This document shows, piece by piece, positions 36,971 through 46,287 of a DNA stretch of 64,000 nucleotides (within the stretch, counting starts at the first letter, position 1; every line of letters starts with the position of its first letter). This stretch comes from Bacillota bacterium. GTDB lineage: Bacteria > Bacillota > Clostridia > Lachnospirales > Lachnospiraceae. The notes beneath the pieces are model-generated. The model did no database searches. It saw nothing but the letters and a program-made list of their open reading frames with translations, and was not told the DNA's origin. Made by a program: the position numbers and the translations under genes. Location: contig JAEZZO010000070.1 of assembly GCA_023418475.1 (NCBI GenBank), positions 15,340 through 79,339 of the forward strand, read 5' to 3'.

Positions 36971-38176
36971 ATGAGTGATAATGCAAAACGCTACTATTTT
37001 CCAGTAATCAAATTACTTTGTATGATTATGCTGATTGCATATTATATCAGCAGCAGTGAGAAATCACTTCAGGTGATCAGCCTGGAGTGGTTTCTTCTTG
37101 CTGTAACACTTACAGTGCTGCTATGCTATGAACTGATGAATGTCGATTATACTGACACTTTGGAAAATATAGCAGGGATAAAAGATTTTAGAAGCTGGAT
37201 GGCTAATCGAAACATTCGATATAAGCTTTTCTTTCTAAGCATTGAAATTATATTGACGCTGGTACTGCTTATTTTCTTCGGTGATAGCAATAATGGATTA
37301 ATACTTCTGCCCTTTATCGTACTGGATACTGTAATATGCTTACATTTGCCCTTTACAGTAGGGCTGCTCGCCTTACTCGGGGTATTCTTAAAGCCAGATC
37401 ACTTTTTCTTATATATGGGTTATTGCTTTTTTGTACTGATTTTTTATTACCAGAACTTTATGATTGTGGAGAAGTATAGAAGATATCTGAAGGCCTTTGA
37501 ACAGGAAGAACATAAATTGAAGGACTCTATTGAGATAAAAGACACGGTATATAAGGAAGAACTGGAGAAAAGCAGCCTTGCCTTTGAAAATAAAATGCTG
37601 GAGGAAAAAGCCAGATTATCGCAGGCTTTGCACGACAAATTGGGACATAGTATCAACGGTTCCATTTATCAATTAGAGGCATGCAAGGTACTGTTGAAGA
37701 AAGAACCGGATGAAAGTGCCAGAATGATGCAGGGAGTGATAGACAATCTGCGGTCCAGTATGGACGAAATACGAAGTATTCTCCGGAGGGAAAAACCGGA
37801 TAAGAAGCGCATGGCACATCTGCAGTTACTTCAACTTTGTGCAGATTGTAAAGAGAAATACGGCATTACAGCAGAAGAATAAATAGAGGGTGAGAACAAA
37901 GAAATTCCAGAGACTGTCTGGGAGGTTATATTGGATAATTCGGTAGAGGCTGTTACAAATGCCCTGAAATATGCGCAGTGTACGCAGATTTTGGTTGTGA
38001 TTATCCTCCTGCATAAGGTGGTCCGGTGCAGCATAGAAGATAATGGTGCAGGTTGTGAAGTCTTCAAGGAGGGAATGGGAATTCAGGGGATGAAGAACCG
38101 GATCAGAAAGGTTAACGGCTTTATTGACATTCACAGTGAAAATGGGTTTCATATTAATATGATTATTCCGTTGTAG
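36971..38176 (+). pseudogene. LiaS/DesK-type sensor histidine kinase interrupted by an in-frame TAA
   Basis: The reading frame from 36971 encodes membrane segments (residues about 10-160) and a HisKA_3 dimerisation domain with H-D-K-L-G-H around phospho-acceptor His221. It stops at a TAA at 37880-37882 after 303 residues. The same frame then stays open to a TAG at 38174-38176. That part encodes the expected ATPase domain, with V-T-N-A-L-K-Y-A (N-box), D-N-G-A-G and G-I-Q-G-M-K-N-R-I. Without the TAA the protein would be about 401 residues, normal for this family. The gene is therefore a nonsense allele, a sequencing error or a split kinase; a TTG at 37931 could restart translation. A LuxR-type regulator follows. 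Confidence 0.75.
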
Positions 38177-38225
38177 GAGAAAGAGGAAGAACATATTGGC
38201 AAATTATGCAGATTGGAGCATTGGA

Positions 38226-38861
38226 ATGGATAAAATTAAGGTGATTATTGCAGATGACAGTGATTTCGTCAGAGACGGTATGCGGATTATACTAAGTGTA
38301 GACGAAGAATTCCAGGTGCTGGGCTGTGCGAAGAATGGACGAGAAGCCCTTGAGCTGGCGATGAAGGAAAAAGCAGATGTGATACTGATGGATATTCAGA
38401 TGCCCGAAATGGATGGAATTGAAGCTACCGGAGAAATTGCCAAAAGAAGACTGGGGAAGGTATTAATTCTCACAACCTTTGACGAGGATGAACTGGTGGA
38501 GAAGGCCATTAAAAACGGAGCAGACGGTTATCTGATCAAAAACCATACTCCTGATCAGCTGAAGCAGATGATTAAGTCCATCCATCAGGGAGTGAATATT
38601 TTAGATGGTAAGGTTTTTTCCAAATTTACAGACTCCGGTATAAAGGCGGCTGCCGGTTTTGACAGTACAGTCTTTACTGCAAGGGAGCTTGATATTATCA
38701 CTTCCATTGCAGAAGGCTTATCCAACAAGGAGATTGCACAAAAGCTCTTTATCAGTGAGGGTACTGTCAAAAACCATATCAGCACGATATTGGAAAAGGG
38801 CGGATTGTCCCACAGAACGCAGGTGGCTGTCTATTATTTAACTGGAAGGAAAGGGAAATAA
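38226..38861 (+). CDS. LuxR/NarL-family response regulator
   Basis: Regulator of 211 residues. The receiver has D-D at 10-11 and phospho-acceptor Asp56 in M-D-I-Q-M-P. A C-terminal LuxR helix-turn-helix (about 148-205) includes L-T-x-x-E-like A-R-E-L-D-I-I, N-K-E-I-A-Q-K-L-F-I-S-E-G-T-V-K-N-H. ATG 38226 has GGAG at 8 nt; a TTG at 38196 is also possible behind AGAGGAAG. It pairs with the interrupted kinase just upstream and probably controls the ABC-2 exporter. Whether it is still phosphorylated depends on the fate of that kinase. Confidence 0.9.
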   Translation: MDKIKVIIADDSDFVRDGMRIILSVDEEFQVLGCAKNGREALELAMKEKADVILMDIQMPEMDGIEATGEIAKRRLGKVLILTTFDEDELVEKAIKNGADGYLIKNHTPDQLKQMIKSIHQGVNILDGKVFSKFTDSGIKAAAGFDSTVFTARELDIITSIAEGLSNKEIAQKLFISEGTVKNHISTILEKGGLSHRTQVAVYYLTGRKGK

Positions 38862-38947
38862 TGTAGTGGTTCAGCGTTCTAAAGTAATAGTGATTAAATA
38901 CACAGCAGAGGAATTTGCCTGGGGTCTGAAATGTTACTATACAATTG

Positions 38948-40141
38948 TTAATTTGACATAGAAGTATTAATTTCATTGACCGCCTGTTCCAATTGCTCCA
39001 ACGCTTTTTGAAGGGTTGCTCTTGGGCAGGCGATATTGATTCTCTCAAAGCCTTCACCGTCCTTGCCAAAAATAAATCCCGGATCCAGCCAGAGCTTCGC
39101 TTTCTTTACAATCAGGTCTTCCAGCTCCTTGGAGGATAAAGCAAGGGCAGAGAAATCCAACCAGATCAGATAGGTGCCCTGAGGCTCGATCAGTTTTACC
39201 AGTGGCAGCTTTTCCTTTAAAAATGCTCTAACATAGTTAAGATTATCGTATAAATAAGCTCTTAATTCATTCAGCCACTCCTCACCGTACTGATATGCTG
39301 CTTTGCAGGCAGCAAGTCCTAAGGTATTTAACTGACTATAGCCACTTTTAGCAATTTCATTCTTAAATTTCTTTCGAAGCAGCTCATTTTTAATAAATAT
39401 ATTAGAGACCTGCAGCCCGGCTAAGTTAAAGGTTTTGCTAGGTGCGGTACAGACAATGGTATTTTCGGCAAAATCTTCTCGAATGGCTGCAAATACGGTA
39501 TGGCTGTAACCTGGATAGATAAAATCACAATGAATTTCATCGGAGGCTATGATGACGTTGTGTTTTAAACAGATTTCGCCTAATTTTATAAGCTCTTCCT
39601 TACTCCATACTCTACCCACAGGATTATGCGGGCTGCATAGAATGAAAAGCTTAACATTTTCAGAAATTATCTTTTGTTCAAAATCCTTAAAGTCAATAGA
39701 ATAGGTACCATCCTGATATACGAGAGAATTGACAACAACTCTTCGGTTATTTTTCTGAATAATATCCTGAAACGGATAATAGACCGGCTGCTGTATTAAT
39801 ACGCCGTCCCCTTCCTTTGTGAAGGCTCTGACTGCCATTGCAAGCGCATATACTACACCGGGGGTTTTCACGAGCCAGGCATCCTTCGTATCCCAATTGA
39901 AATTCCGGTAAAACCAGCTATGAAGAATCTCAAAATAGTCTTTTTTTATTTCACTATATCCAAAGATACCATGGGATACTACGTTCGTAATAGCATCAAG
40001 GACTTCTTTGGGAGCCTGAAAGTCCATATCGGCAACCCATAACGGGAGAAGATCCGCAGGCATTCCACGTTCTGCTGCAAAATCATATTTCAGGGAATTG
40101 GTATTGCATCTATCAATCAGAAGATCAAAATCGTAATTCAT
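38948..40141 (-). CDS. PatB/MalY-type PLP C-S lyase (cystathionine beta-lyase-like)
   Basis: A 397-residue fold-type I PLP enzyme. The N-terminus L-P-L-W-V-A-D-M-D-F is the hallmark of the MalY/PatB group. P-H-N-P-V-G-R, S-D-E-I-H-C-D-F and S-K-T-F-N-L with Schiff-base Lys236 are present. Such enzymes cleave the beta C-S bond of cystathionine or other cysteine conjugates to pyruvate, ammonia and a thiol. It converges on the response regulator with an 86-bp gap that shows no clear terminator. It lies behind the cystathionine gamma-synthase/lyase-like gene on the same strand, suggesting a transsulfuration or thiol-recovery role. Confidence 0.9.
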   Translation of the reverse strand: MNYDFDLLIDRCNTNSLKYDFAAERGMPADLLPLWVADMDFQAPKEVLDAITNVVSHGIFGYSEIKKDYFEILHSWFYRNFNWDTKDAWLVKTPGVVYALAMAVRAFTKEGDGVLIQQPVYYPFQDIIQKNNRRVVVNSLVYQDGTYSIDFKDFEQKIISENVKLFILCSPHNPVGRVWSKEELIKLGEICLKHNVIIASDEIHCDFIYPGYSHTVFAAIREDFAENTIVCTAPSKTFNLAGLQVSNIFIKNELLRKKFKNEIAKSGYSQLNTLGLAACKAAYQYGEEWLNELRAYLYDNLNYVRAFLKEKLPLVKLIEPQGTYLIWLDFSALALSSKELEDLIVKKAKLWLDPGFIFGKDGEGFERINIACPRATLQKALEQLEQAVNEINTSMSN

Positions 40142-40319
40142 TATTTACCTCATTCCTGCGCGGTTTTTGCGCATCTCTAATATTTGGAGAAGAAACTTGT
40201 GATAAACCACTATTGTGATTATTGCGGGCTTTTTCTATGCGAGCTCTTTTCTCCATACCTTTTCTTTATACTTACATTTCAAGCTGCCGGCGGCTGCTTG
40301 TCATTTTTATTTCATAGGC

Positions 40320-41471
40320 TCAATTATCAGCTAGTGCCTGTTCCAGGTCAGATAGTAAATCGTCGATATGCTCAATTCCAACGGATAACCGGATCAAGGT
40401 ACGGTTAATTCCCTTTGCCTCACGTTCTGCTTCGGGGACATCAGCATGTGTCTGCAGCATAGGATAAGTAATTAAGCTTTCGACACCGCCCAGACTCTCC
40501 GCATAGCTTATGAGCCGGACTCTGTTTAGCAGATTTATTGCCGTTTGCTCAGTATCCACATGGAAGGAGATCATACTTCCAAAACCGGAGGCTTGTCTCT
40601 TATTAATTTCGTATCCGGGATGAGAAGTCAGTCCAATATAATAAACCGCTTTTACTTTATTATGCTTTTCGAGCCACTGTGCAAGGACAAGAGCATTTTT
40701 CTGCTGATATTCCATGCGAAGAGGAAGCGTTTTAACACCGCGAAGGATTAACCAACTGTCAAAGGGAGACAGGCCCGCACCCGTAGTCTTTACCATATAG
40801 CGAAGCTTTTCCGCTAATTCTTCTGTTGCAGTAACTAGAAAACCGGCAAGGGTATCATTGTGTCCGCCAAGAAATTTAGTACCGCTATGAAGCACAATAT
40901 TCGCTCCCAGCAGCAGCGGGTTTTGGAAATAAGGAGAAAGAAAGGTATTGTCCACAATTAACAGCAGATTATGTTGTTTTGCAATAGCAGCAATGGCAGG
41001 AAGGTCAGTAACATTCATCATAGGATTGGTGGGTGTTTCAACAAAGATAGCCTTTGTATTTGGTTGGATGGATTTTTCCACCTGACTTAAGTTAAAGGTG
41101 TTGACATATTCAATCAGAAGACCGTTCTTCACATTGATATGATCGAAGATACGGATAGTACCGCCATATAGATCTTCGGAGGCTATTATATGATCACCGG
41201 GAGAAAATAACTCCATCAGGGCATTCACAGCCGCCATGCCGGAATTAAAAGCGATTGCTGCATTTCCGTGTTCCAGGGAAGCCACAACCTTCTCTAATTG
41301 CTCACGGGTAGGATTCTGTGAACGGGAATAGTCATAACCGGTGCTGTTGCCGACACTGGGATGGGCGAACGTCGCTGTCTGATAAATAGGAAAACTGATG
41401 GCACCGGTAGTATCAAATTCTCTTTTTTCATTATCACCATGTAAACATCGTGTATTTAATTGTAAACTCAT
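40320..41471 (-). CDS. Cystathionine gamma-synthase/gamma-lyase family PLP enzyme
   Basis: A 383-residue Cys/Met-metabolism PLP enzyme. Conserved features are Y-D-Y-S-R-S-Q-N-P-T, the E-D-L-Y-G-G-T segment, V-E-T-P-T-N-P, D-N-T-F and S-G-T-K-F-L-G-G-H with Schiff-base Lys199. The family includes cystathionine gamma-synthase, gamma-lyase and O-acyl-homoserine sulfhydrylase, which sequence motifs alone do not separate. It is transcribed away from an HTH regulator and is followed (178 bp) by the C-S lyase, so both could act on cystathionine. This gene block and the downstream metNIQ-cysK operon together cover sulfur amino-acid flow. Confidence 0.9.
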   Translation of the reverse strand: MSLQLNTRCLHGDNEKREFDTTGAISFPIYQTATFAHPSVGNSTGYDYSRSQNPTREQLEKVVASLEHGNAAIAFNSGMAAVNALMELFSPGDHIIASEDLYGGTIRIFDHINVKNGLLIEYVNTFNLSQVEKSIQPNTKAIFVETPTNPMMNVTDLPAIAAIAKQHNLLLIVDNTFLSPYFQNPLLLGANIVLHSGTKFLGGHNDTLAGFLVTATEELAEKLRYMVKTTGAGLSPFDSWLILRGVKTLPLRMEYQQKNALVLAQWLEKHNKVKAVYYIGLTSHPGYEINKRQASGFGSMISFHVDTEQTAINLLNRVRLISYAESLGGVESLITYPMLQTHADVPEAEREAKGINRTLIRLSVGIEHIDDLLSDLEQALADN

Positions 41472-41658
41472 GTCATACCCTCTTTCAAATTAATCGGAGT
41501 TTTTGCTTGAAAATAAAATGAATAAATGATTTAATTATACTATTCATATCAATAATATAGGAATGTATGAATTATATTATAAATGGAATTAGTTTTCAAG
41601 TATATTATTCAGAAATAGCGGGAGATTTATTTATATCTGGTTCGATGGAGGGGTAAGA

Positions 41659-43155
41659 ATGGAGAGTATTTCAAAACTGGATTATCTTATGAAATCACTG
41701 AATATATCAGGAAAAGCATTGGCTGAATACATTCAAGTAGATAAAACAACGGTAAGCAAATGGAGAAATAATCAGAGAAAACTGAACTATGAAAGCAATA
41801 TTACAAGAAATTTATCTGAATTTTTACTGAATAGCGATGCGGAACGAAAACGGCAGATTATTACAGATATTCTTAGAACATACAAACCAGGGTTATCCAT
41901 TCAAAGCCCGGAACAGCAAATTGATCTGTTATGCTTATGGCTAACGGAGGAAAAAATTGAGCCGAAGGAGAATTATAACCTGTCGGGCAGCAGGATTTTT
42001 ACACCAAAGTACGGCTATAATACCAGCGTAAGTATATTCCTGGGGGAGAGGGGAATTGACGAAGCACTTCAATATTATATGAAATACCTTATGAAAACAG
42101 CACCAGGCAAGACAATGTACTTAATTGACTATTCGGGTATCAATTGGACGAACGGAGATGAAAGTACGGACAGGCAAGTAAGAATTAATGCCTGCATGGA
42201 TTTGTTCCGGCCGGTTCTTGAATATGGACATAAGTTCATCATCGTTGATTGTGATACGGATATCTACCGCCCATACAGAGCGATATTCCGATGGATGGAG
42301 CTTTATCTGATGGACGGTGTGGAGGTCTGGAGTCATTCCAGGTTATATGATGAACAATATCATTATACGACATTTGTTGTGAAAGATGAGATAGCATTAC
42401 AATGTATTTCAAATGACGATTTTCCAGATAAGCATCATGGTATGCTATATAAAAACAAAGAAACAGTAGAATTTCTTACAAACAGTGCTCAGGCCATCTT
42501 AAAAAAATCTAAAAAATTAATTGATACGATACCCTCTCAAAATGCATTGACCCTAATCGAAACTGTAGAACAGCATGTGAAACCGAAAAATCTGATTTAT
42601 ATGATTAATCTTTCCCTGACACTGCATTATATTGCAGAGGATCTGCTTGAACTGATCCTTAAGGATAACCATGTTAATCCTGCAAAGATAGAAGAATGCT
42701 TGCTAATTAACAGGAAATTCAAGAAGATCCGGAAAAGATGCAGATGTATTTCTATCTTTGATTTAGATGTTTTGGAACAAATGGCTTCACAATGTAGAAT
42801 AATGGATGATAACTTGTCTGAAATCTGCAGAAAGAAGATATTTATTACAAAAGAGCATTGGCATAGAATGATACAATCTATCATGATAACAGAAGTGATG
42901 GAAAACTCTCCGATGATATTCACTTCCTTTCAATATTTAAGCTATATACCGGAAAATCTCAGCATTTTGGTTCAGGAAAATTGCTTTGCAGCTGCCTGGA
43001 ATGTTGTAAAATATAAAAAAAGGATGTATTGCGTACATCCTAATGTGATTTCCGGGTTTTACAGGTATATGGACGATATCTGGCATATGATTCCTCGGAT
43101 TTGCAAGGATATATCCTGGCGTAACAAGCAATTAGAACGATTTATCGAAAATTGA
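41659..43155 (+). CDS. Large transcriptional regulator with N-terminal Cro/CI-type HTH
   Basis: A 498-residue protein. Residues about 5-60 form an XRE-like helix-turn-helix (A-E-Y-I-Q-V-D-K-T-T-V-S-K-W-R-N-N). The remaining 430 residues match no family that can be named from sequence. They contain no obvious catalytic motif and no membrane segment, and they look alpha-helical toward the end. It is divergent from the cystathionine gamma-synthase/lyase gene with a 187-bp AT-rich intergenic region (41472-41658), which should hold both promoters and its operator. An autoregulated controller of the sulfur genes is one reading, an inference from position. Confidence 0.7.
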   Translation: MESISKLDYLMKSLNISGKALAEYIQVDKTTVSKWRNNQRKLNYESNITRNLSEFLLNSDAERKRQIITDILRTYKPGLSIQSPEQQIDLLCLWLTEEKIEPKENYNLSGSRIFTPKYGYNTSVSIFLGERGIDEALQYYMKYLMKTAPGKTMYLIDYSGINWTNGDESTDRQVRINACMDLFRPVLEYGHKFIIVDCDTDIYRPYRAIFRWMELYLMDGVEVWSHSRLYDEQYHYTTFVVKDEIALQCISNDDFPDKHHGMLYKNKETVEFLTNSAQAILKKSKKLIDTIPSQNALTLIETVEQHVKPKNLIYMINLSLTLHYIAEDLLELILKDNHVNPAKIEECLLINRKFKKIRKRCRCISIFDLDVLEQMASQCRIMDDNLSEICRKKIFITKEHWHRMIQSIMITEVMENSPMIFTSFQYLSYIPENLSILVQENCFAAAWNVVKYKKRMYCVHPNVISGFYRYMDDIWHMIPRICKDISWRNKQLERFIEN

Positions 43156-43198
43156 AGAGGCAAGAACAATTTATTGAAAATTGAAGAGGCAAGATACG
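43141..43198. repeat. Tandem 29-bp duplication spanning the regulator's stop codon
   Basis: Two adjacent near-identical 29-bp units (43141-43169 and 43170-43198), each containing G-A-A-A-A-T-T-G-A-A-G-A-G-G-C-A-A-G-A. The first unit includes the TGA stop of the HTH gene. This appears to be a recent slippage or unequal-crossover event. The rest of the gap to 43314 shows no clear element. Confidence 0.7.
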
Positions 43199-43314
43199 AA
43201 AAGGGAGCCAGTGGTCATTCACAGTCCAGTTAAATTCAGTTGCTATGCATTCGGTAAGTACTTCTTAATCAGAGCCGTTTTCTTAGTTGCATTACAATTT
43301 TCGTATTTACTTCT

Positions 43315-44508
43315 TTAATGAAAAACGGCTCTCCAGCCATTTTCAAAGCTCGTCTCAAATTCTGCCCGGATTAATTTATGCCGTCTTAGCGCACATCCGA
43401 AATCATCCTTAAACAGAATGCAGGCATTACAGGATATACAGCCGGAGTTGTTGCCTTTTCCCTTCAGCCAGCGGTTGGGTAAATCCGGTTCGCAGATAAG
43501 GGGCCTGGACATTGACAGAAAATCTGCCGCACCCTGTATCAGAATGTTTTCCATATGTTCGATATTTCTATGCCCGCCAACCAATATCAGAGGAACAGGT
43601 AATCTCAGATTTTTAACATAATCATAATAATAAGACTGTTTATCAGGGGTATCAATATGTGTCCGGGACTCGGGAATGGGAACCGGAAGAAAGCCGAGTT
43701 CTTCTTTCGTCCGTGAAAGGCAATCCCAGATTCCGCCACTGACCTCTATTGCGTCGACACCGGTACTTGCGATTTCGATAGCAAGCTCTGAAAAATTATC
43801 CTTAGTTATGCCATCAGCTACATGGTCATCACAGTTTATTTTAATAAGTATCGGAAAGTCACCTACTGTTTCTCTTGCGGCAGAGACAATTTCGCGAATG
43901 ATAGAGACTCTGTTTTTCAACTCGCCGCCATAACTGTCCATTCGCTTGTTTGTGTATGGTGAAAGAAAGGAACTTAATAAGTAGCCATGTGCAGCATGCA
44001 GCTGAACACCGTCAAAGCCAGCTTGCTTTGTTCTTAAAATAGCTGCAGAGAAGTCATTTATCATATTGTGTATTTCTTCGGGTAACATTTCTCTGGCTTT
44101 TTTTTCTAAAATTGGTGAAGCTACAGCACTTGGTCCGATGCATTCGGCGGCTGTATTTTCATGATCAATTTGTCTTCCAGGGTGACATAACTGAGCAATA
44201 ATACGGCAATCAGGTTCCGCTTTATGAACTGTATCAGCTAACCTAGCAATCTCAGCTGTCAGAGTATCATCATAAATGCACATCTGACCCTTTGTACCAA
44301 TTCCTCTTGGTGAGATTGCCATCAGGCCGGTAATAATCATTCCGATACCACCCTTTGCTAAATCATGGTAGAGAGTAAGCTCTTTTGCAGTAATGGTACC
44401 ATTTTCGCCGGCTTGATAATCACAGGTTGCTGATCTGACTAGTCTGTTTTTTAGAGTGAGATTTCCAATTCTGCCTTCTGAATATATCTTATAATTCGAC
44501 CTTTCCAT
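43315..44508 (-). CDS. NADH:flavin oxidoreductase (old yellow enzyme family)
   Basis: A 397-residue FMN-dependent TIM-barrel enzyme. L-K-N-R-L-V-R-S-A-T at the N-terminus, C-H-P-G-R-Q and D-G-V-Q-L-H-A-A-H-G-Y-L-L-S-S-F-L-S-P mark the family. A C-terminal C-I-S-C-N-A-C-I plus a later Cys in F-G-C-A-L-R-R-H could bind a 4Fe-4S cluster, as in clostridial enoate and dienoyl reductases. Unlike those, the FAD/NAD domain (about 250 further residues) is missing. The start is the ATG at 44508 preceded by GGAGAAGG; a TTG at 44532 lies upstream of it. It is divergent from metN. The substrate is unknown. Confidence 0.87.
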   Translation of the reverse strand: MERSNYKIYSEGRIGNLTLKNRLVRSATCDYQAGENGTITAKELTLYHDLAKGGIGMIITGLMAISPRGIGTKGQMCIYDDTLTAEIARLADTVHKAEPDCRIIAQLCHPGRQIDHENTAAECIGPSAVASPILEKKAREMLPEEIHNMINDFSAAILRTKQAGFDGVQLHAAHGYLLSSFLSPYTNKRMDSYGGELKNRVSIIREIVSAARETVGDFPILIKINCDDHVADGITKDNFSELAIEIASTGVDAIEVSGGIWDCLSRTKEELGFLPVPIPESRTHIDTPDKQSYYYDYVKNLRLPVPLILVGGHRNIEHMENILIQGAADFLSMSRPLICEPDLPNRWLKGKGNNSGCISCNACILFKDDFGCALRRHKLIRAEFETSFENGWRAVFH

Positions 44509-44708
44509 AATGTTATAATTCCTTCTCCCCAAAATCTTTGATTAATGGTAAATAAATATAAATAGAATATTTATTAGTATAAATTCTGATTATTAATAAG
44601 TCAATCAATTACAAAAGATTGACATAAAGTAGGCAATAGTAAGTTTGTTTCCTTTATTTCAGGGCTAAAATTGACAATGTATTGGCACATTTGGAAAGCG
44701 CTGAATAC

Positions 44709-44737
44709 TTGACAATTAATGGGTATGAGAATATAAT
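44709..44737 (+). promoter_or_regulatory. Consensus sigma-A promoter for metNIQ-cysK
   Basis: TTGACA at 44709-44714 and TATAAT at 44732-44737 with exactly 17 bp between them, about 65 bp before the metN start. A partial CcpA-like core (GAAAGCGCT, 44694-44702) lies just upstream of the -35. No S-box or T-box sequence fits in the short leader. Confidence 0.8.
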
Positions 44738-44800
44738 CTCCATATACATACTTATCATATATGAAATGTATATAATAAAGAAAAGGGAACAAATAATTCG

Positions 44801-45556
44801 GTGAAGCTAGCTATGATTAAGTTGCTAAATATCAACAAAAAATTCGAAACATCAACGGGTACATTAAATGCGGTAGACGATGTCTCAATTCAGGTAAATA
44901 AGGGTGAAATCTATGGAATTATCGGTTTCAGCGGGGCTGGAAAATCTACTTTGCTTAGATGTATCAATCTGCTGGAAAGACCCGATACAGGCAAAGTACT
45001 TGTAGATGGTGAGGACCTGATGCTGCTTCCCAGAAAGCAGCTTTTGAAAAAAAGACAGGAAGTGGGGATGATTTTTCAGCATTATAATCTATTAGGAAAT
45101 GCTACCGTTTACGAGAATGTGGCTTTTCCTTTGGAACTGTCCAAAATATCCGGGCAGGAAAGAAAGAAACGTATTTTAAATAGCCTAGACATCGTTGATT
45201 TATCTGAGAAGACAAAGGATTATCCGGCAACCTTAAGCGGTGGCCAAAAGCAGAGGGTATCAATTGCCAGAGCGATTGCGATGCATCCTAAAATACTATT
45301 ATGTGATGAACCTACTTCAGCCCTGGACCCGCAGACGACGGATAGTATTTTAAATTATTTAAAACGGTTGAATGAGGATATGGGAATTACCGTTGTTCTT
45401 GTAACGCATGAAATGGAGGCAGCACGTATGGTATGCGGATGTGTTAGTGTTATGGAAAGAGGGAAACTAATTGAAACAATTGATATGAAGGATGAAAATG
45501 CGGTACCTCAGTCCAGGATTGCTAAATATCTATTCAACAATGGAGAGGGAATATGA
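44801..45556 (+). CDS. metN: Methionine ABC transporter ATPase MetN
   Basis: ATPase of 251 residues with Walker A G-F-S-G-A-G-K-S-T, signature L-S-G-G-Q-K-Q-R and Walker B L-L-C-D-E-P-T-S-A-L-D-P. The A-V-D-D-V-S-I-Q-V-N-K-G-E-I-Y-G-I-I-G-F start and the following MetI and MetQ genes identify it as the ATPase of the D/L-methionine importer. MetN proteins usually have about 340 residues with a C-terminal ACT-like regulatory domain that gives feedback inhibition by methionine. This one lacks that domain and may be unregulated. A GTG at 44801 or ATG at 44813 could be the start. It overlaps metI by 4 bp. Confidence 0.88.
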   Translation: MKLAMIKLLNINKKFETSTGTLNAVDDVSIQVNKGEIYGIIGFSGAGKSTLLRCINLLERPDTGKVLVDGEDLMLLPRKQLLKKRQEVGMIFQHYNLLGNATVYENVAFPLELSKISGQERKKRILNSLDIVDLSEKTKDYPATLSGGQKQRVSIARAIAMHPKILLCDEPTSALDPQTTDSILNYLKRLNEDMGITVVLVTHEMEAARMVCGCVSVMERGKLIETIDMKDENAVPQSRIAKYLFNNGEGI

Positions 45557-46218
45557 TGAATAATGTAATACAATTACTGCCGGATATTGGGAAGGCCCTG
45601 GGACAGACATTTTATATGATGATATTTACGCTTGGTATCGCTGCGGTTCTTGGAATACCGCTTGGAACAATACTTTATATCATCAGACCTGGTTCCATTC
45701 TGCAGAGGCCGAAATTGTACATAGTTCTGGATATGATTGTGAATATTGTCCGCTCTTTTCCCTTTCTGATCCTGATGATTGCAATTATTCCATTTACACG
45801 CCTGATTGTAGGGACAGCACTTGGAACTACAGCAGTCATAGTACCTCTTTCCATCAGTGCAATACCCGATTTTGCCAGACAGGTGGAACAGGTTCTCATG
45901 GAAGTAAATCATGGTGTAATTGAAATGGCAGACGCGATGGGAGCGAATACTTTTCAGATTATATGGAAGGTTCTCTACCGGGAAGCAAGGTCTGGTATGG
46001 CGAATGCGGCTACGATTATCAGTGTAAGCTTTTTGTCATATTCGACGGTGGCGGGGCTTGTCGGAGGCGGAGGAATAGGAGATTTTGCAATTCGATATGG
46101 CTATTACAGGTATCAGACTGACGTGATGATTTATACGGTTATCCTCATTATTATCATTGTTCAGGTAATACAGACGATTGGCAGAATTGCTGTTAAAAAA
46201 CTGGATAAACGGTATTAG
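45553..46218 (+). CDS. metI: Methionine ABC transporter permease MetI
   Basis: Permease of 221 residues with five membrane segments. The EAA-like coupling loop reads M-A-D-A-M-G-A-N-T-F-Q-I-I-W-K-V near residue 130. V-R-S-F-P-F-L-I-L-M and G-L-V-G-G-G-G-I-G-D are family hallmarks of MetI. Its start overlaps metN by 4 bp, implying translational coupling. Length is normal for the family. Confidence 0.93.
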   Translation: MMNNVIQLLPDIGKALGQTFYMMIFTLGIAAVLGIPLGTILYIIRPGSILQRPKLYIVLDMIVNIVRSFPFLILMIAIIPFTRLIVGTALGTTAVIVPLSISAIPDFARQVEQVLMEVNHGVIEMADAMGANTFQIIWKVLYREARSGMANAATIISVSFLSYSTVAGLVGGGGIGDFAIRYGYYRYQTDVMIYTVILIIIIVQVIQTIGRIAVKKLDKRY

Positions 46219-46287
46219 TGCAGCCAGTGCAACAGTATAGGAGTTAGGTAGATGCGCAAAAAGAGGCGCAGAAAGGTGGACTATAAA

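Noticed and set aside
37880..37882. Selenocysteine or pyrrolysine recoding in the kinase
   Set aside because: The codon is TAA, not TGA or TAG, and lies at a linker between domains.
40184..40408. A plus-strand 74-codon frame across the gap between the two PLP genes
   Set aside because: No ribosome-binding site, odd composition, and it runs into the antisense strand of the cystathionine enzyme gene.
44738..44800. S-box or T-box leader for metNIQ
   Set aside because: The interval between promoter and start is only about 60 nt, too short for either, and no terminator/anti-terminator pair is seen.
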